A stretch of 64,000 nt of DNA from Neisseria musculi (GCF_014297595.2 NZ_CP060414.2:1178001-1242000); one strand, 5' to 3'. Positions 1 through 9,410 are shown, counted from the first letter of the stretch. Notes: generated from the sequence alone by a model not told the origin. Numbers and translations are program-made.

Positions 1-73
1 AGCCAAAACACCGGCTTTATACTAAAATATGCAGACTTTACCCAATCAGACCATCAGTTTCAGGAACACCAAC

Positions 74-520
74 ATGACGAAGGAAACCGCTTTGGGCGCA
101 GCACTGAAATCCGCAGTGCAAACCATGAGCAAAAAGAAACAAACCGACATGATTGCCGAACATATCTACAATAAATACGATGTGTTCAAACGCTTCAAAC
201 CGCTGGCTCTCGGCATCGACCAGGATTTGATTGCCGGGCTGCCCCAGTTTGACCCCGCCCTGATTGCGCGCGTGCTGGCCAACCACTGCCGCCGCCCGCG
301 TTATCTCAAGGCACTCGCCCGCGGCGGCAAACGCTTTGATCTGAACAACCGCTTCAAAGGCGAAGTCAGCCCCGAAGAGCAGTCAATCGCCCAACAGCAC
401 CCCGCCGTGCAGCAGGCGCTTGCCGCCCGCGTCGAACGCCAAGCTGCCGCCGAAGCGCAGCAAACTGCCGAAACCGTGCCGCCATCTCCCGAAGCCCCCG
501 CGCAGAGCAACAACGGCTAA
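74..520 (+). CDS. proQ: ProQ/FinO-family RNA chaperone
   Basis: A 148-residue protein matching the small neisserial ProQ, an RNA-binding protein that stabilises sRNAs and mRNAs. Residues of about 20-105 form the FinO-like domain: a basic helix with KKKQ, the stretch KPLALGID typical of the family, and the Arg/Lys-rich HCRRPRYL segment. The C-terminal 40 residues are Ala/Gln/Pro-rich and probably disordered. An in-frame ATG at 29 exists, but the ATG at 74 has an AGGA ribosome site 8 bases upstream and keeps the family's N-terminus, so 74 was chosen. Family assignment is confident. Specific RNA targets cannot be seen. Confidence 0.88.
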   Translation: MTKETALGAALKSAVQTMSKKKQTDMIAEHIYNKYDVFKRFKPLALGIDQDLIAGLPQFDPALIARVLANHCRRPRYLKALARGGKRFDLNNRFKGEVSPEEQSIAQQHPAVQQALAARVERQAAAEAQQTAETVPPSPEAPAQSNNG

Positions 521-806
521 ACGCCCTGTCAAACCGGTTCCGCCAACCGCAAGGCAGGGCAGAAACGCCTGCCTTGCGGCCGTCTGAAAGCCTTTACGGC
601 CAGCCTTTTGAAAACCATACAGCACCGGCGCACCTTGCCTGCGGTAGGGAGCCTGCCCGCTGCGTTGCTGCGCCCTGTATCGAAAATATACACACCCGCT
701 CGGCCGACAGAGCACATCTGACCCGGCTCGAATATCACATGACATTTTCAGCAAAAAATAATTTCAAACGGCCTGAACCAAAACAGCCGTGCCGATAACC
801 GGTCAT

Positions 807-1679
807 TCACATGCCCAGCCAGCCTGCCAAAATATTCCAATAAAACAGGCAGCCGATGGCGCACACCGCCACCACAATCCCCGCCGCGTTGACGGCGCTG
901 ATTTTTTCTTTAAACGCCAAAGCCCCCACCAGCGTGCCGAGCACAATCACGCCGATATTCATGCCCGCAAACACCAGCGTAGGGTTGCTGCCCATCACTT
1001 GGTGCGCGCGCACATAGGTGAAAATATTGGCAAAATTCAAACAGCCCAGCACCATCCCGCCGAGTATGCCCGCCGCCGACCATTTGGCCGGCCTGGAAAA
1101 CAGCCAGCCAAACATCAACACCCCTGCCAGGCAAAACGCCACCAGCAGGTTGCCGGCAAAAGCCGTGCCGCTTTTGGCCACCTGTTTAAACAGAATATCG
1201 ATCACGCCGTAGCCCGCCCAAACGCCCAGCAGCCAGCCCGCATTGGCCGCAAACCCCTGTTTTTTACCGCCATCGGGCTTCCAAAGTAGGCAGAACAACG
1301 CCGTAAACGCCAACGCCAAACCGATCAGACGGCCTGTTGAAAGCTGCTCGCCAAACAGCGTAAACGAAGCCAAAACCGGCAGAAACAGCGACAGCCGCTG
1401 CGCCGCATCGGCCCGCACAATCCCCGCCTGTTCCACCGCCTTTCCCATCACCACAAACACAGAAGGCAGCAAAACGCCCAATGCGGCAAACAGCCACCAT
1501 GTCGGCAGATAAGCCTTCCACGCACTCAAATCAGGCTTCAGCAACTGCATACACAACACAACGGCAACGATATAGTTCACCGCCACCGCCTGAGCGATAT
1601 CTATTTTCCGCGAGCGGGCGAGTTTGAGCAGCACCGACACGGCAACGCTGCAAAAAATACTGGCAATCAAATAAAGCAT
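807..1679 (-). CDS. EamA/DMT-superfamily transporter
   Basis: A 290-residue, very hydrophobic protein with about ten membrane helices arranged as two EamA repeats, typical of drug/metabolite transporters that move small molecules across the inner membrane. A GTG lies four codons upstream at 1691. The ATG at 1679 is preceded by GGAGGT at a good distance, so it is the better start. It stands alone, and its substrate cannot be inferred from sequence or context. Confidence 0.85.
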   Translation of the reverse strand: MLYLIASIFCSVAVSVLLKLARSRKIDIAQAVAVNYIVAVVLCMQLLKPDLSAWKAYLPTWWLFAALGVLLPSVFVVMGKAVEQAGIVRADAAQRLSLFLPVLASFTLFGEQLSTGRLIGLALAFTALFCLLWKPDGGKKQGFAANAGWLLGVWAGYGVIDILFKQVAKSGTAFAGNLLVAFCLAGVLMFGWLFSRPAKWSAAGILGGMVLGCLNFANIFTYVRAHQVMGSNPTLVFAGMNIGVIVLGTLVGALAFKEKISAVNAAGIVVAVCAIGCLFYWNILAGWLGM

Positions 1680-2354
1680 CAACACCTCCACCGCAGTTTA
1701 CCGGGCCGTCTGAACAACCGGTTTCACACACCAACCGGCTCCTGCAGACACCTGCGCTGCAAAACCATTCAATCTTGGAAAACCGGTTATCCGGCCCGAC
1801 AGCCGCTTTCTCCCGCCGCCTAAACCATGGCCGCCGATTCAGGCACACTCAAAACCACAGGGCTTTGCCGCGCCTTGCGGCATTCGGCAACGCTGAAAAA
1901 TCCCGACACAAACCTGCCAAAACAAAACCTACACACCATTGGAATTTCCATACCGACATCCTGCACGCCAAATATTTCCACCGTTTCAGACGGCCGCAAC
2001 CGGCGCAAAAAACTGTTATTTTATCGGTCTTTGCCGCCCCCCAACAAGAGCCGCCCGATATGGCCGCGCCCAAACCATATCTTTTCAGCAAGCCACACAG
2101 TGAATCACATAGCGAATCTGCTTTATTTTCAGCACCGGGCGGCAAAACAATACGGAACCTATCCTATTGCGGCTTTGGCAGCCGGCAAAACCATCCCCTT
2201 CGGGATAAGGCCGGCAATACCGTAACGCCGATAAAGCGGGCGTACATAACCGCCCGGAGCCCGGCCTGCCGTTAAAACACCGCCTCCCGCCCGATTTTCA
2301 GGCGGCCTGCCTATACGTTATAATCGGTTTTTCATCACCCTGCGCCCCGCCGCC
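1680..2354. other. Intergenic, no gene seen
   Basis: About 670 bases between divergent genes. It should hold promoters for both the EamA gene and envC. One DUS-like site (TTCAGACGGCC, near 1983) is visible. The open frames here have no recognisable product, good ribosome site or coding character, and I see no RNA gene. Confidence 0.5.
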
Positions 2355-3701
2355 ATGCCGATCAAACCGCTGTTGCCCGCCCTCCTGCTCTGCTGTTCCG
2401 CCGTCTTTGCCGCCCCCGAGCCCGTGCCTGCCGATGCCGCCCAAGCCGGCAGCGGTTTGCAGGAAATCCGCCGCGCCATCAGCGATGCCCAAGCCGATCT
2501 CAAACGCAAGCAGAGTGCGCAACAAAACGCCCGCGCCGCGCTTGAGCGCACCCAAGCCGCGCTGACCAGAGCGCAACAGGAGCTCGCAGCCATCAACAAA
2601 CAGCAGCGCAACGCCTGGGCAAAACTGCAAAAGCTGCAAAACGAGCTGGGCCGTCTGAAAACCGAAGTGGCCGGCATCAAAGCCCAAGTGGCACGCCTGC
2701 TTGCCGGCCAATATAAAAACCGCCACCCCAATGCAGTGGCACTGTTTCTGAAAAACGCCGAGCCGGGGCAGAAAGCACGCTACCTGCAATACAGCCGCTA
2801 CATCAACGAAGCCAACCAAAAAGTCATGAACGATTTGGCGCACCGGCAGGCCGGGCTGGAAAAACAAGAAGCCGCCATCGATGCCGGGCTGGCACGTCTG
2901 AACAAAATCAAAGCCCAACGGCAGGCAGCCATCAACAAACTCGACCGCGCCGACACCGCCGCCCAAGCCGAAAGCCGCCGGCTTTCCGAGCAGATCAACA
3001 GCCAAATCCGGCATATCTCCGCCCTGCGCGAAAACGAGCAGCGTCTCAACGCCCTGTTGGCCGACATCGCCAAACGCAACGCCGCAAAACGCCGCCAAGA
3101 AGCCGAAGCCCGCAAAAAAGCCGCCCAAGCGCGGCTGGCCGCCGCCGAAAAAGCACGCACCGAAAAAGAACAAGCCAAAATCAAAGGCAAACCTGCCCCA
3201 ACCCAAGAAAGCAAACCCGCCAAAACACCCACCCCAAAACCGCAGGCCCCGCGCTCTACCCTCACCGCCGAAGACCGCGCCCTGCAGGCTCCCGACCAAA
3301 CCACCGAATATAAAAACAGCTTCAGCCGCATGCAGGGCAGCCTTATCCGCCCCGTGGGCGGCAGCATCAGCGGCCGCTTCGGCCAGGCCCGCCCCGGCGG
3401 CGGCACCTGGAAAGGCGTGTTTTTCGCAACCGGCAATGCCCCCGTGCGCAGCATCGCCGGCGGCACCGTTGCCTATGCCGGTGCCCTGAGCGGCTACGGC
3501 AACATGGTGGTGCTCGACCACGGCGACGGCTATGTGAGCGTATATTCAGGCTTAAGCAGCGTATCGGTGGGCAGCGGCGGCAGCGTGGGCGCCGGCAGCA
3601 CCATCGGCACCAGCGGCAGCCTGCCCACCGGAGAGCAGGGGCTGTATCTCGAAATCCGCTACCGCCGCCAGCCGATGAACCCGCTCTCATGGCTGCGCTG
3701 A
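2355..3701 (+). CDS. envC: EnvC-type murein hydrolase activator
   Basis: A 448-residue periplasmic protein. Residues 1-19 look like a Sec signal peptide ending AVFA. Residues of about 30-270 are long Ala/Gln/Lys/Glu-rich coiled coils. Residues of about 335-448 are an M23/LytM domain. The LytM domain lacks the zinc ligands of active peptidases: where an active enzyme has HxxxD this one reads WKGVFF, and there is no HxH. This is the hallmark of EnvC, which activates amidases during septal peptidoglycan splitting rather than cutting itself. The gene precedes ctpA, as I recall for other Neisseria. Confident as an EnvC-like protein. Confidence 0.85.
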   Translation: MPIKPLLPALLLCCSAVFAAPEPVPADAAQAGSGLQEIRRAISDAQADLKRKQSAQQNARAALERTQAALTRAQQELAAINKQQRNAWAKLQKLQNELGRLKTEVAGIKAQVARLLAGQYKNRHPNAVALFLKNAEPGQKARYLQYSRYINEANQKVMNDLAHRQAGLEKQEAAIDAGLARLNKIKAQRQAAINKLDRADTAAQAESRRLSEQINSQIRHISALRENEQRLNALLADIAKRNAAKRRQEAEARKKAAQARLAAAEKARTEKEQAKIKGKPAPTQESKPAKTPTPKPQAPRSTLTAEDRALQAPDQTTEYKNSFSRMQGSLIRPVGGSISGRFGQARPGGGTWKGVFFATGNAPVRSIAGGTVAYAGALSGYGNMVVLDHGDGYVSVYSGLSSVSVGSGGSVGAGSTIGTSGSLPTGEQGLYLEIRYRRQPMNPLSWLR

Positions 3702-4143
3702 AACCCGCCCTCACGGCTGCGCCCCATTTTCTCTTAACCGCTTTTTCAGACGGCCTTACGCCGCAAAACCCGCAAGGCCGTCTCCCCTCTCCCAACGATT
3801 TTTCAACCCTTTCCCAAACAGCCTGATACGGCCAAAATCCGCATCAGGCTGCCGCCCCACATTCAAACCTGCCTAATTTCCGCCCGCCGTCTGAAATATC
3901 GGCAGGTCTGTACGGGAAGCAGAGGCCGTCTGAAAATATCAAACCAACCTGAATGGGAAACACTGGCTGTCTGAAAATATCAGACCAACCTGAACCCGAA
4001 TGGGAAACACAGGCCGTTTGAAAATCCGGCGCAATCGTTTCAGGATAACGTTCAGACGGCCCGGCTGTTCGGTTTGACTCCGAAAGCCCCGCCGCGCTTG
4101 CAAACCCGCTGCCGGCCGTCTGAAAATCCGCAAGATGCTTTTC

Positions 4144-4290
4144 AGACGGCCTGATGCAGTTGAAGCGGCCGCAGGCTGCGCCCCATCTTCCCCTACCTTT
4201 TTTCAGACGGCCCTGATGCGCTTGAAACCCGCTGCGGATTGCCGCTCTCCCTTCAAACCTGCAAACCTCCGTTTTCCAAGCCGTCTGAAA
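4144..4290. repeat. 147-bp direct repeat, copy 1
   Basis: Copy 1 of a nearly identical direct repeat whose second copy is at 4400-4545. Each begins with a DUS-like CAGACGGCCTGATGCAG block, has a central T-run plus DUS, and ends in CCGTCTGAAA. The two differ by a few substitutions and single-base indels. Confidence 0.85.
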
Positions 4291-4399
4291 ATACCGAACC
4301 GACTTGAATACCGGAAACAGAGGCCGTCTGAAAGAATCCAACCAACTTGGATTTTGGCTGCGCCAAAACCCGCAGTAGCAGGCTGTGCCACGTTTTCCT

Positions 4400-4545
4400 A
4401 GACAGCCTGATGCAGTTGAAGCGGCCGCAGGCTGCTCCCTATCTTCCCCTACTTTTTTTCAGACGGCCTGATGCGCTTGAAACCCGCTGCGGATTGCCGC
4501 TCTCCCTTCAAACCTGCAACCCTCCGTTTTCTAGGCCGTCTGAAA
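4400..4545. repeat. 146-bp direct repeat, copy 2
   Basis: Copy 2 of the repeat at 4144-4290. The two copies are separated by 109 bases of other DUS-bearing DNA. Confidence 0.85.
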
Positions 4546-5008
4546 CAGCGCATCTGTACAGCCCGTTCAAACGGCTGCTGTTTTCAAACAGCCTTAATCG
4601 GCTTTAAAACATCTTTCAGACGGCCTGTATCCCCTCCCACCCCCGTCAAAACCGCCGGCCCAGTGCAGCACCCGCACCCCCGCTTCAAACCCGCCGGAAA
4701 CAGACTTTAAAGATTTAAAAGCAAACGGTTTCACAACAGCCGTCTGAAAATAACGCCACAGCTGCCTGAAAGCCCATCATCAGAATTTGATTGGCAGCCT
4801 GAGCCGTCTGAAAATTTTTTTCAGACGGCCGGGTAATATTCAGACGGCCTGCCCGCCTTGTGCTGCACCGCCGTTGCAAATCAGGCCTTATTTAGCATTT
4901 TTTTACCCCTATACAGTTGCCCGCAAACGATAAATCACATAAAGTTCCACAGTTATCCAAGCAGGCCGTCTGAAAGCCTGCGGCTCAGAAGAAAGAGAAA
5001 GTTTGGCA

Positions 5009-6469
5009 ATGTCTAATTCCACTTTAAAAAAAATCGCCCTATACACACTGGGCGCATTCAGCGGCGTGGCGTTAAGCCTGAGCGTGCAGAGCCATGCGGC
5101 CGGCGAAAAGAAAAACGAAGCCCTGCCGGTGCAGTCCATCCGCACCATGGCCGAAGTGTACGGCCAGATTAAAGCCAATTATTATCAAGACAAATCAGAC
5201 GATGCCCTGATTGAAGGCGCCATGAAAGGCATGGTATCCGGCCTCGACCCCCACTCGGAATACATGACCAAAAAAGATTATGCCGACCTGAAAGAAAGCA
5301 CCCGCGGCGAATTCGGCGGCTTGGGTATGGAAGTGGGCGCGGAAGACGGCTTTGTGAAAGTGATTGCCCCGATTGAAGACACACCTGCCGAGCGCGCCGG
5401 CGTGAAAAGCGGCGACTTTATCGTGAAAATCAACGGCGTATCCACCCGCGGCATGACGGTCAACGAAGCCGTGAAAAAAATGCGCGGCAAACCCGGAACC
5501 GACATCACGCTCACCCTTTCGCGCAAAGATGCCGCCAAACCCATCACCGTGAAAATCACCCGCGCCGTCATCAAAGTGAAAAGCGTGCGCCACCACCTGC
5601 TCGAGCCGGGCTACGGCTATATCCGCATCAGCCAATTTCAGGAGCGCACCGTGCCCGCGCTCAACGAGTCTGCCCAAGCCTTGGCCAAACAAAACAAAGG
5701 CCCGCTCAAAGGCCTGGTGCTCGATTTGCGCGATGACCCCGGCGGCCTGCTTAACGGCGCGGTGGGCGTGTCTGCCGCCTTCCTGCCCGCCAACGCCACC
5801 GTGGTGAGCACCAAAGGCCGCAACGGCAAAGGCGGCATGGTATTGAAAGCAGTGCCTGAAGACTACATTCTCTCTTCCGGCAAAGACCCGCTCTCCGGCC
5901 TGCCCGCCGAGATGAAAACCATCCCCGTTACAGTGCTGATTAATTCCGGCTCGGCTTCGGCTTCGGAAATTGTAGCGGGCGCGCTGCAAGACCACCGCCG
6001 CGCGGTGGTGGTGGGCACGCAGAGTTTCGGCAAAGGCTCGGTGCAAACCGTACTGCCGCTCTCCAACGGCAGCGCCGTCAAGCTGACCACCGCACTCTAC
6101 TATACCCCTAAAGACCGCTCGATTCAGGCGCAAGGCATCGTGCCCGATGTGGAAGTGAAAGACAAAGACCGCCTGTTTGAAAGCCGCGAAGCCGATTTGG
6201 CCGGCCACATCGGCAACCCCTTGGGCGGCGCAGAAGTAAACGGCGGCGAATATGTGCCGTCTGAAACCGCGAAAGAAGAGCCTAAAACCAAGAGCAAAAA
6301 AGAAAAAGACGAAGACCGCTCTTCCCGTCGCATTCCCAACCCGGCCAAAGACGAGCAATTGAAAAAAGCACTCGAATTGGTGAAACATCCCGCCCAATGG
6401 CAAAAATCGCTGGGGCTGGCCGCCAAAAAACCGGCACCCCAAAAAGAGAAAAACGGCGAATCGGAATAA
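5009..6469 (+). CDS. ctpA: S41 C-terminal processing protease
   Basis: A 486-residue periplasmic serine protease of the CtpA/Prc family. It has an N-terminal signal or anchor (about residues 8-30), a PDZ domain (about 95-180, with GLGMEVG and the GDFIVKING core) and an S41 catalytic core. The catalytic Ser is in SGSASASEI and the general-base Lys in FGKGSVQT. The C-terminal 80 residues are charged and Lys/Glu-rich. A TTG two codons upstream is less likely than the ATG at 5009. Such proteases trim C-termini of envelope proteins and often control peptidoglycan hydrolases, which fits the neighbouring envC. Confidence 0.92.
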   Translation: MSNSTLKKIALYTLGAFSGVALSLSVQSHAAGEKKNEALPVQSIRTMAEVYGQIKANYYQDKSDDALIEGAMKGMVSGLDPHSEYMTKKDYADLKESTRGEFGGLGMEVGAEDGFVKVIAPIEDTPAERAGVKSGDFIVKINGVSTRGMTVNEAVKKMRGKPGTDITLTLSRKDAAKPITVKITRAVIKVKSVRHHLLEPGYGYIRISQFQERTVPALNESAQALAKQNKGPLKGLVLDLRDDPGGLLNGAVGVSAAFLPANATVVSTKGRNGKGGMVLKAVPEDYILSSGKDPLSGLPAEMKTIPVTVLINSGSASASEIVAGALQDHRRAVVVGTQSFGKGSVQTVLPLSNGSAVKLTTALYYTPKDRSIQAQGIVPDVEVKDKDRLFESREADLAGHIGNPLGGAEVNGGEYVPSETAKEEPKTKSKKEKDEDRSSRRIPNPAKDEQLKKALELVKHPAQWQKSLGLAAKKPAPQKEKNGESE

Positions 6470-6491
6470 ACCCCCGACTGGCTGCACCTGC

Positions 6492-6557
6492 AGGCCGTCT
6501 GAAAGCATATTGAAACACCGCCCACGGCGGAACGGCCACGATGTTTTCAGACGGCCT
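6492..6557 (+). terminator. DUS-pair hairpin after ctpA
   Basis: Inverted DUS arms AGGCCGTCTGAAA (6492-6504) and its complement (6545-6557) with a 40-base loop, 22 bases after the ctpA stop. Inverted DUS commonly serve as terminators in Neisseria. The long loop lowers confidence. Confidence 0.5.
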
Positions 6558-6689
6558 TTACCTAGATTGCGCATACAGCCTGTCCGTTTAACAATCATAA
6601 CGGAACAACGACAGAGAAAATATGCAGATACCGGTGGTGCAAACCACACAGCAACACAGGCCGGTGCCGTTTGGTTTCACAACGGAGCA

Positions 6690-6850
6690 GCCAACCGCTC
6701 TGTTTACGCTGCGGCGTGCTTGCTGCGCTCCTGCTCAAAGATACCGATTTTGAAAATGCTGAAGCGGCCACAAACCCGGTTTAGCAATGCCCGCACCACC
6801 TAAGGCCTGCCGCTTGCGCCGGAGAATAAAGTGGATTCACCCTAGAAACA
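6690..6850. repeat. Degenerate Correia-like sequence
   Basis: The stretch from CTGCGGCGTGCTTGCTGCGC through TGCTCAAAG and GCTGAAGCGGCC to AATAAAGTGGATTC follows the block order of the better-preserved Correia-type element at 29119-29269, but is heavily diverged. No intact terminal inverted repeats remain. It lies upstream of the DUF2062 gene. I see nothing else in the 6558-6986 gap. Confidence 0.35.
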
Positions 6851-6986
6851 AACATAAAAACAAAATTTTGCCGGCCGCCCGTGCTGCCAAGGCCAAGCCC
6901 GAGCCGCAGCATCCGGCACCAAAGCAAGCTCCGCCACATCACTTATATCCCTTGAAACTGCCGGATTACCCCCGATTTCTACCCGC

Positions 6987-7529
6987 ATGACCGATACCAA
7001 ACACACATCTTGGCGCAGCAGGCTGCCCGACCGCGAACAAATTTTCGCCTCACGCTGGAGCAAACCCTTTGCCCCGCTGTTCGACAAACCCTATTTCTGG
7101 ACACTCAACCGCCGCCAAGCCGCCCTATCCGTTGCCGTAGGTATGTTTTGCGGCCTGATGCCCGGCCCCACCCAAATGCTCACCGCCCTGATTGCCGCCT
7201 ATTTTCTGCGCACAAACCTACCCGTTGCCGTGTTCACCACCCTCTACACCAACCCCATTACTTATATGCCGCTTTACTACACTGCCTACAAAATCGGCAG
7301 CGCCCTACTGGGCGTAAAAGCAGCGGCAACCCTGGAATTTCCCGCCTGGAGGAGCGGAAACTTTCTTACCGAATCATGGGCTTGGCTGATTGGCGCAGGC
7401 AAACCGCTGCTGGTGGGCGTACCCATTTTAGGCTCAGTGCTGGCCGTAGCAGGCTATCTTGCCGTACTCACAATCTGGCGGCTGCGCACTGCCAGATTGT
7501 GGCAGAAACGGAAAGCCCGCCGTGGCTGA
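6987..7529 (+). CDS. DUF2062 membrane protein
   Basis: A 180-residue inner-membrane protein. Its core (about residues 40-165) shows the DUF2062 pattern: RRQAALSVAVGMFCGLMPGPTQ, then TNLPVAVFTTLYTNPITYMPLY, and a C-terminal hydrophobic helix followed by a basic tail. Biochemical function is not established for the family. The last 8 bases overlap the next gene in another frame, so the two are probably translationally coupled. Confidence 0.8.
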   Translation: MTDTKHTSWRSRLPDREQIFASRWSKPFAPLFDKPYFWTLNRRQAALSVAVGMFCGLMPGPTQMLTALIAAYFLRTNLPVAVFTTLYTNPITYMPLYYTAYKIGSALLGVKAAATLEFPAWRSGNFLTESWAWLIGAGKPLLVGVPILGSVLAVAGYLAVLTIWRLRTARLWQKRKARRG

Positions 7530-8067
7530 ACGCTGGCGGCGGCTGAACGCTCAAGAAACCAAGGCAGCGCAGCTGGTTTTTTCAGACGGCATCGACTACG
7601 GCCGCATCAAAATCTACCGCGGCATACCGCTGCTGCCCGATCTCAATGTAGCCGTTGCCCCCAACGGTCACATTTATTTTCCCCGCCAAAACTGCCCCGA
7701 CGACTTCACCTGCACAGGCACGCATTACACCGTGTGGCTGATACACGAACTGACCCACGTTTGGCAATACCAACACGGCTACCGCACCTGGCTGGGCGGC
7801 CTGATGCTGGCCGTTAAAGGCGGCTACCGCCAACGCTGCTGCTACGCCTACCCCTCCCCCGCAAGCATCCGCAGCATCGCCGATTTAAACATGGAGCAGC
7901 AAGCCGAGCTTATCGCCCACTACTACGCCGCCCGCTTTCTTAAATGGCCGCAATATCAAACCGACCTGCCCCATTTCGAAGCCGTTTTAAACAGCTTTCT
8001 CGCCAACCCCCACAACACCGCACTGCTGCCGAAATACCGCAACAGTTTAAGCTGGTTTACCGGCTGA
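7522..8067 (+). CDS. HExxH metallopeptidase-like protein
   Basis: A 181-residue protein with a zinc-protease-like HELTH motif (residues 75-79) followed by WQYQHGY, and a downstream EQQAEL segment that could supply a third ligand. Similar proteins are annotated as Rhs- or Vgr-related or as putative zinc peptidases. The activity is unknown. A frame extends to an ATG at 7459 inside the DUF2062 gene, but the GTG at 7522 with GGA upstream gives a sensible N-terminus and an 8-base overlap typical of coupled genes. There is no signal peptide or obvious membrane helix. A partial DUS is encoded in frame as FSDG (about residues 20-23). Confidence 0.65.
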   Translation: MAERWRRLNAQETKAAQLVFSDGIDYGRIKIYRGIPLLPDLNVAVAPNGHIYFPRQNCPDDFTCTGTHYTVWLIHELTHVWQYQHGYRTWLGGLMLAVKGGYRQRCCYAYPSPASIRSIADLNMEQQAELIAHYYAARFLKWPQYQTDLPHFEAVLNSFLANPHNTALLPKYRNSLSWFTG

Positions 8068-8581
8068 AAGATATTATAATGTAACATATTTCATTTCCGT
8101 TACGATGTTGTTACGCCATTTATACTATTTGCAGCTTACTAAGGCGAACTCACTATAACGAACATACTGAACAAGTATAGCTAAAAAAATTGAAGCTTGT
8201 GCAAAACCCATACAGCATCTAAAAACATTTACATTATTCTCGGACTTAACTCTTACATATTAATAATATATCGGTCTTAGCCGTCTTGAAAAATGATAGT
8301 GTTAGTACCCATTAAAAAAACGCGTGTTTGGGTTGAATCTGTGGATTACCCCTCCTCCGCCTAAAGGGTGTTTTACGGGAGTAATACCCGTTTTCTTCCC
8401 GATATTTTGTCCGCACGGCGGTGTCGAAGGCTTGTGCTGATGCGGCAATGACCGGGGCTTGGGTGGATTGGATAGTGTTATTCCTTGCTTGCTGAAAACG
8501 GTGTCCAAGCTACAGCAAACCCTCTTTATTTCTGTTACAGCTTTAGTTGTGCCTAACCTAAAGGGCAGTTTTGTAATTATT
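8068..8581. other. AT-rich gap with coding-like remnant
   Basis: No intact gene. 8068-8310 is AT-rich. From about 8353 to 8583 one forward frame reads as protein-like text (PPPKGCFTGVIPVFFP ... LLKTVSKLQQTLFISV ... NLKGSFVII) broken by one stop near 8436, and the IS element inserts at its end. The family is not recognised. It may be a decayed phage or accessory gene. Confidence 0.35.
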
Positions 8582-9298
8582 TAGGCTCTAGACTAGCAAA
8601 ATAGCTCTGTTAGCCTGGAAAAATGAAATATAACACCAAGTTAAGTGACCATCGGCTCAAAAAAATTATCAAGCATTTTTGTGTCGGTATAGAAGCCTCA
8701 AAACCGCTTTGCCGGCAGGCTTCAACCGCAATACCATCAACCACCGGTATCGCATTTTCAGACACGAAATATACCGCTGCCAAAGCGAGCAAAAAGACCT
8801 GTTATACGGCAGCATGGAGGTTGATGAAAGCTATTTGTAGCGCGGTTTCCATGGCAAGTCAAAGCGTGGCAGAGGAACGCTTAAACAACCCGTCTTTGGT
8901 ATTTTCGAAAGAGACGGCAGGGTTTATACCGAAATCGTTCCTGATTGTAAAAAGCAAACACTTCAAGCTGTTATATTGGGAAAGGTCTCTCTGGAGAGTG
9001 TTTTTATTCTGATAGCCGGCGCGGTTACAGCGGCCTGGTCGATGCGGGCTACTCTAAACATTTGCGCGTTAATCACGGACAAAATGAGTTTGCAGATGGT
9101 ACCGGGCGCATCAATGGTATTGAAAGCTTCCGGAGTTTTACCAAACAAAGGCCCGCCAAATTCAATGGCGTAACCAAAAACTTTGATTTGCACCTGAGGG
9201 AATGCGAATGGCGATGGAACCGAAACTCTGATGAACTGGGTCACCAACTTTGGGGGCTTTTTAAAGTAAATTTACATAAAGCTGCTAGCCTAGAGCCT
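8582..9298 (+). mobile_element. IS1016-like element, copy 1 (IS1595 family)
   Basis: About 0.7 kb bounded by terminal inverted repeats: left GGCTCTAGACTAGCA from 8584, right the complement GGCTCTAGGCTAGCA ending at 9297. The direct repeat TAATTATT occurs at 8574-8581 and 9299-9306, a plausible 8-bp target duplication, the size expected for IS1595-family elements. The internal transposase is broken. A second copy lies at 34523-35234. Confidence 0.85.
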
Positions 9299-9301
9299 TA
9301 A
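8623..9301 (+). pseudogene. IS1016-like transposase, frameshifted
   Basis: The reading starts MKYNTKLSDHRLKKIIKHF, the usual N-terminus of IS1016 transposases, and ends with the typical NRNSDELGHQLWGL tail, but the parts are in different frames. The A-run after EAS is one base short (TCAAAACCG), which shifts the frame. After VDES the frame meets TATTTGTAG where an active gene would read on into SYFG. The expected DDE-type enzyme of about 215 residues cannot be made. Both lesions also occur in the second copy. Confidence 0.85.
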
Positions 9302-9319
9302 TTATTAAGCAACTGAAAC

Positions 9320-9410
9320 AGCCATAGAACCGGTTCCATGCTGCCTGTGCGGCAGGCGGTTTGCTGCCTTGTGGTGAAAATAAAGTGGGTTCGCGATATA
9401 TCTTAACCGT
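9320..9410. repeat. Possible Correia right-half remnant
   Basis: The blocks CCGGTTCC, GCTGCCTGTGCGGCAGGCGG, TTGCTGCCTTGTGG and AATAAAGTGGGTTCGCGATATA resemble the right half of the Correia-type element at 29119-29269. No left half is present. The IS element sits just upstream. Weak call by eye. Confidence 0.3.

Larger units (their letters stand above)
3702..5008. repeat. DUS-dense gene-free region
   Basis: 1.3 kb between envC and ctpA with no credible gene. It holds more than a dozen full or degenerate DUS in both orientations. A 10-bp inverted pair at 3748-3757/3774-3783 could terminate envC, although it lacks a T tail. The segment 4144-4290 recurs almost unchanged at 4400-4545 as a direct repeat. 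Several sites are diverged, for example AGCTGCCTGAA near 4760. The promoter of ctpA is probably in the AT-rich part at about 4880-4960. Confidence 0.8.

Noticed and set aside
2298..3521. Long open frame opposite envC
   Set aside because: A shadow of a high-GC gene on the other strand; low-complexity Gly/Phe text and no ribosome site.
5195..6649. 484-codon frame opposite ctpA
   Set aside because: Antisense shadow of the well-supported protease gene; His/Phe-rich, no family.
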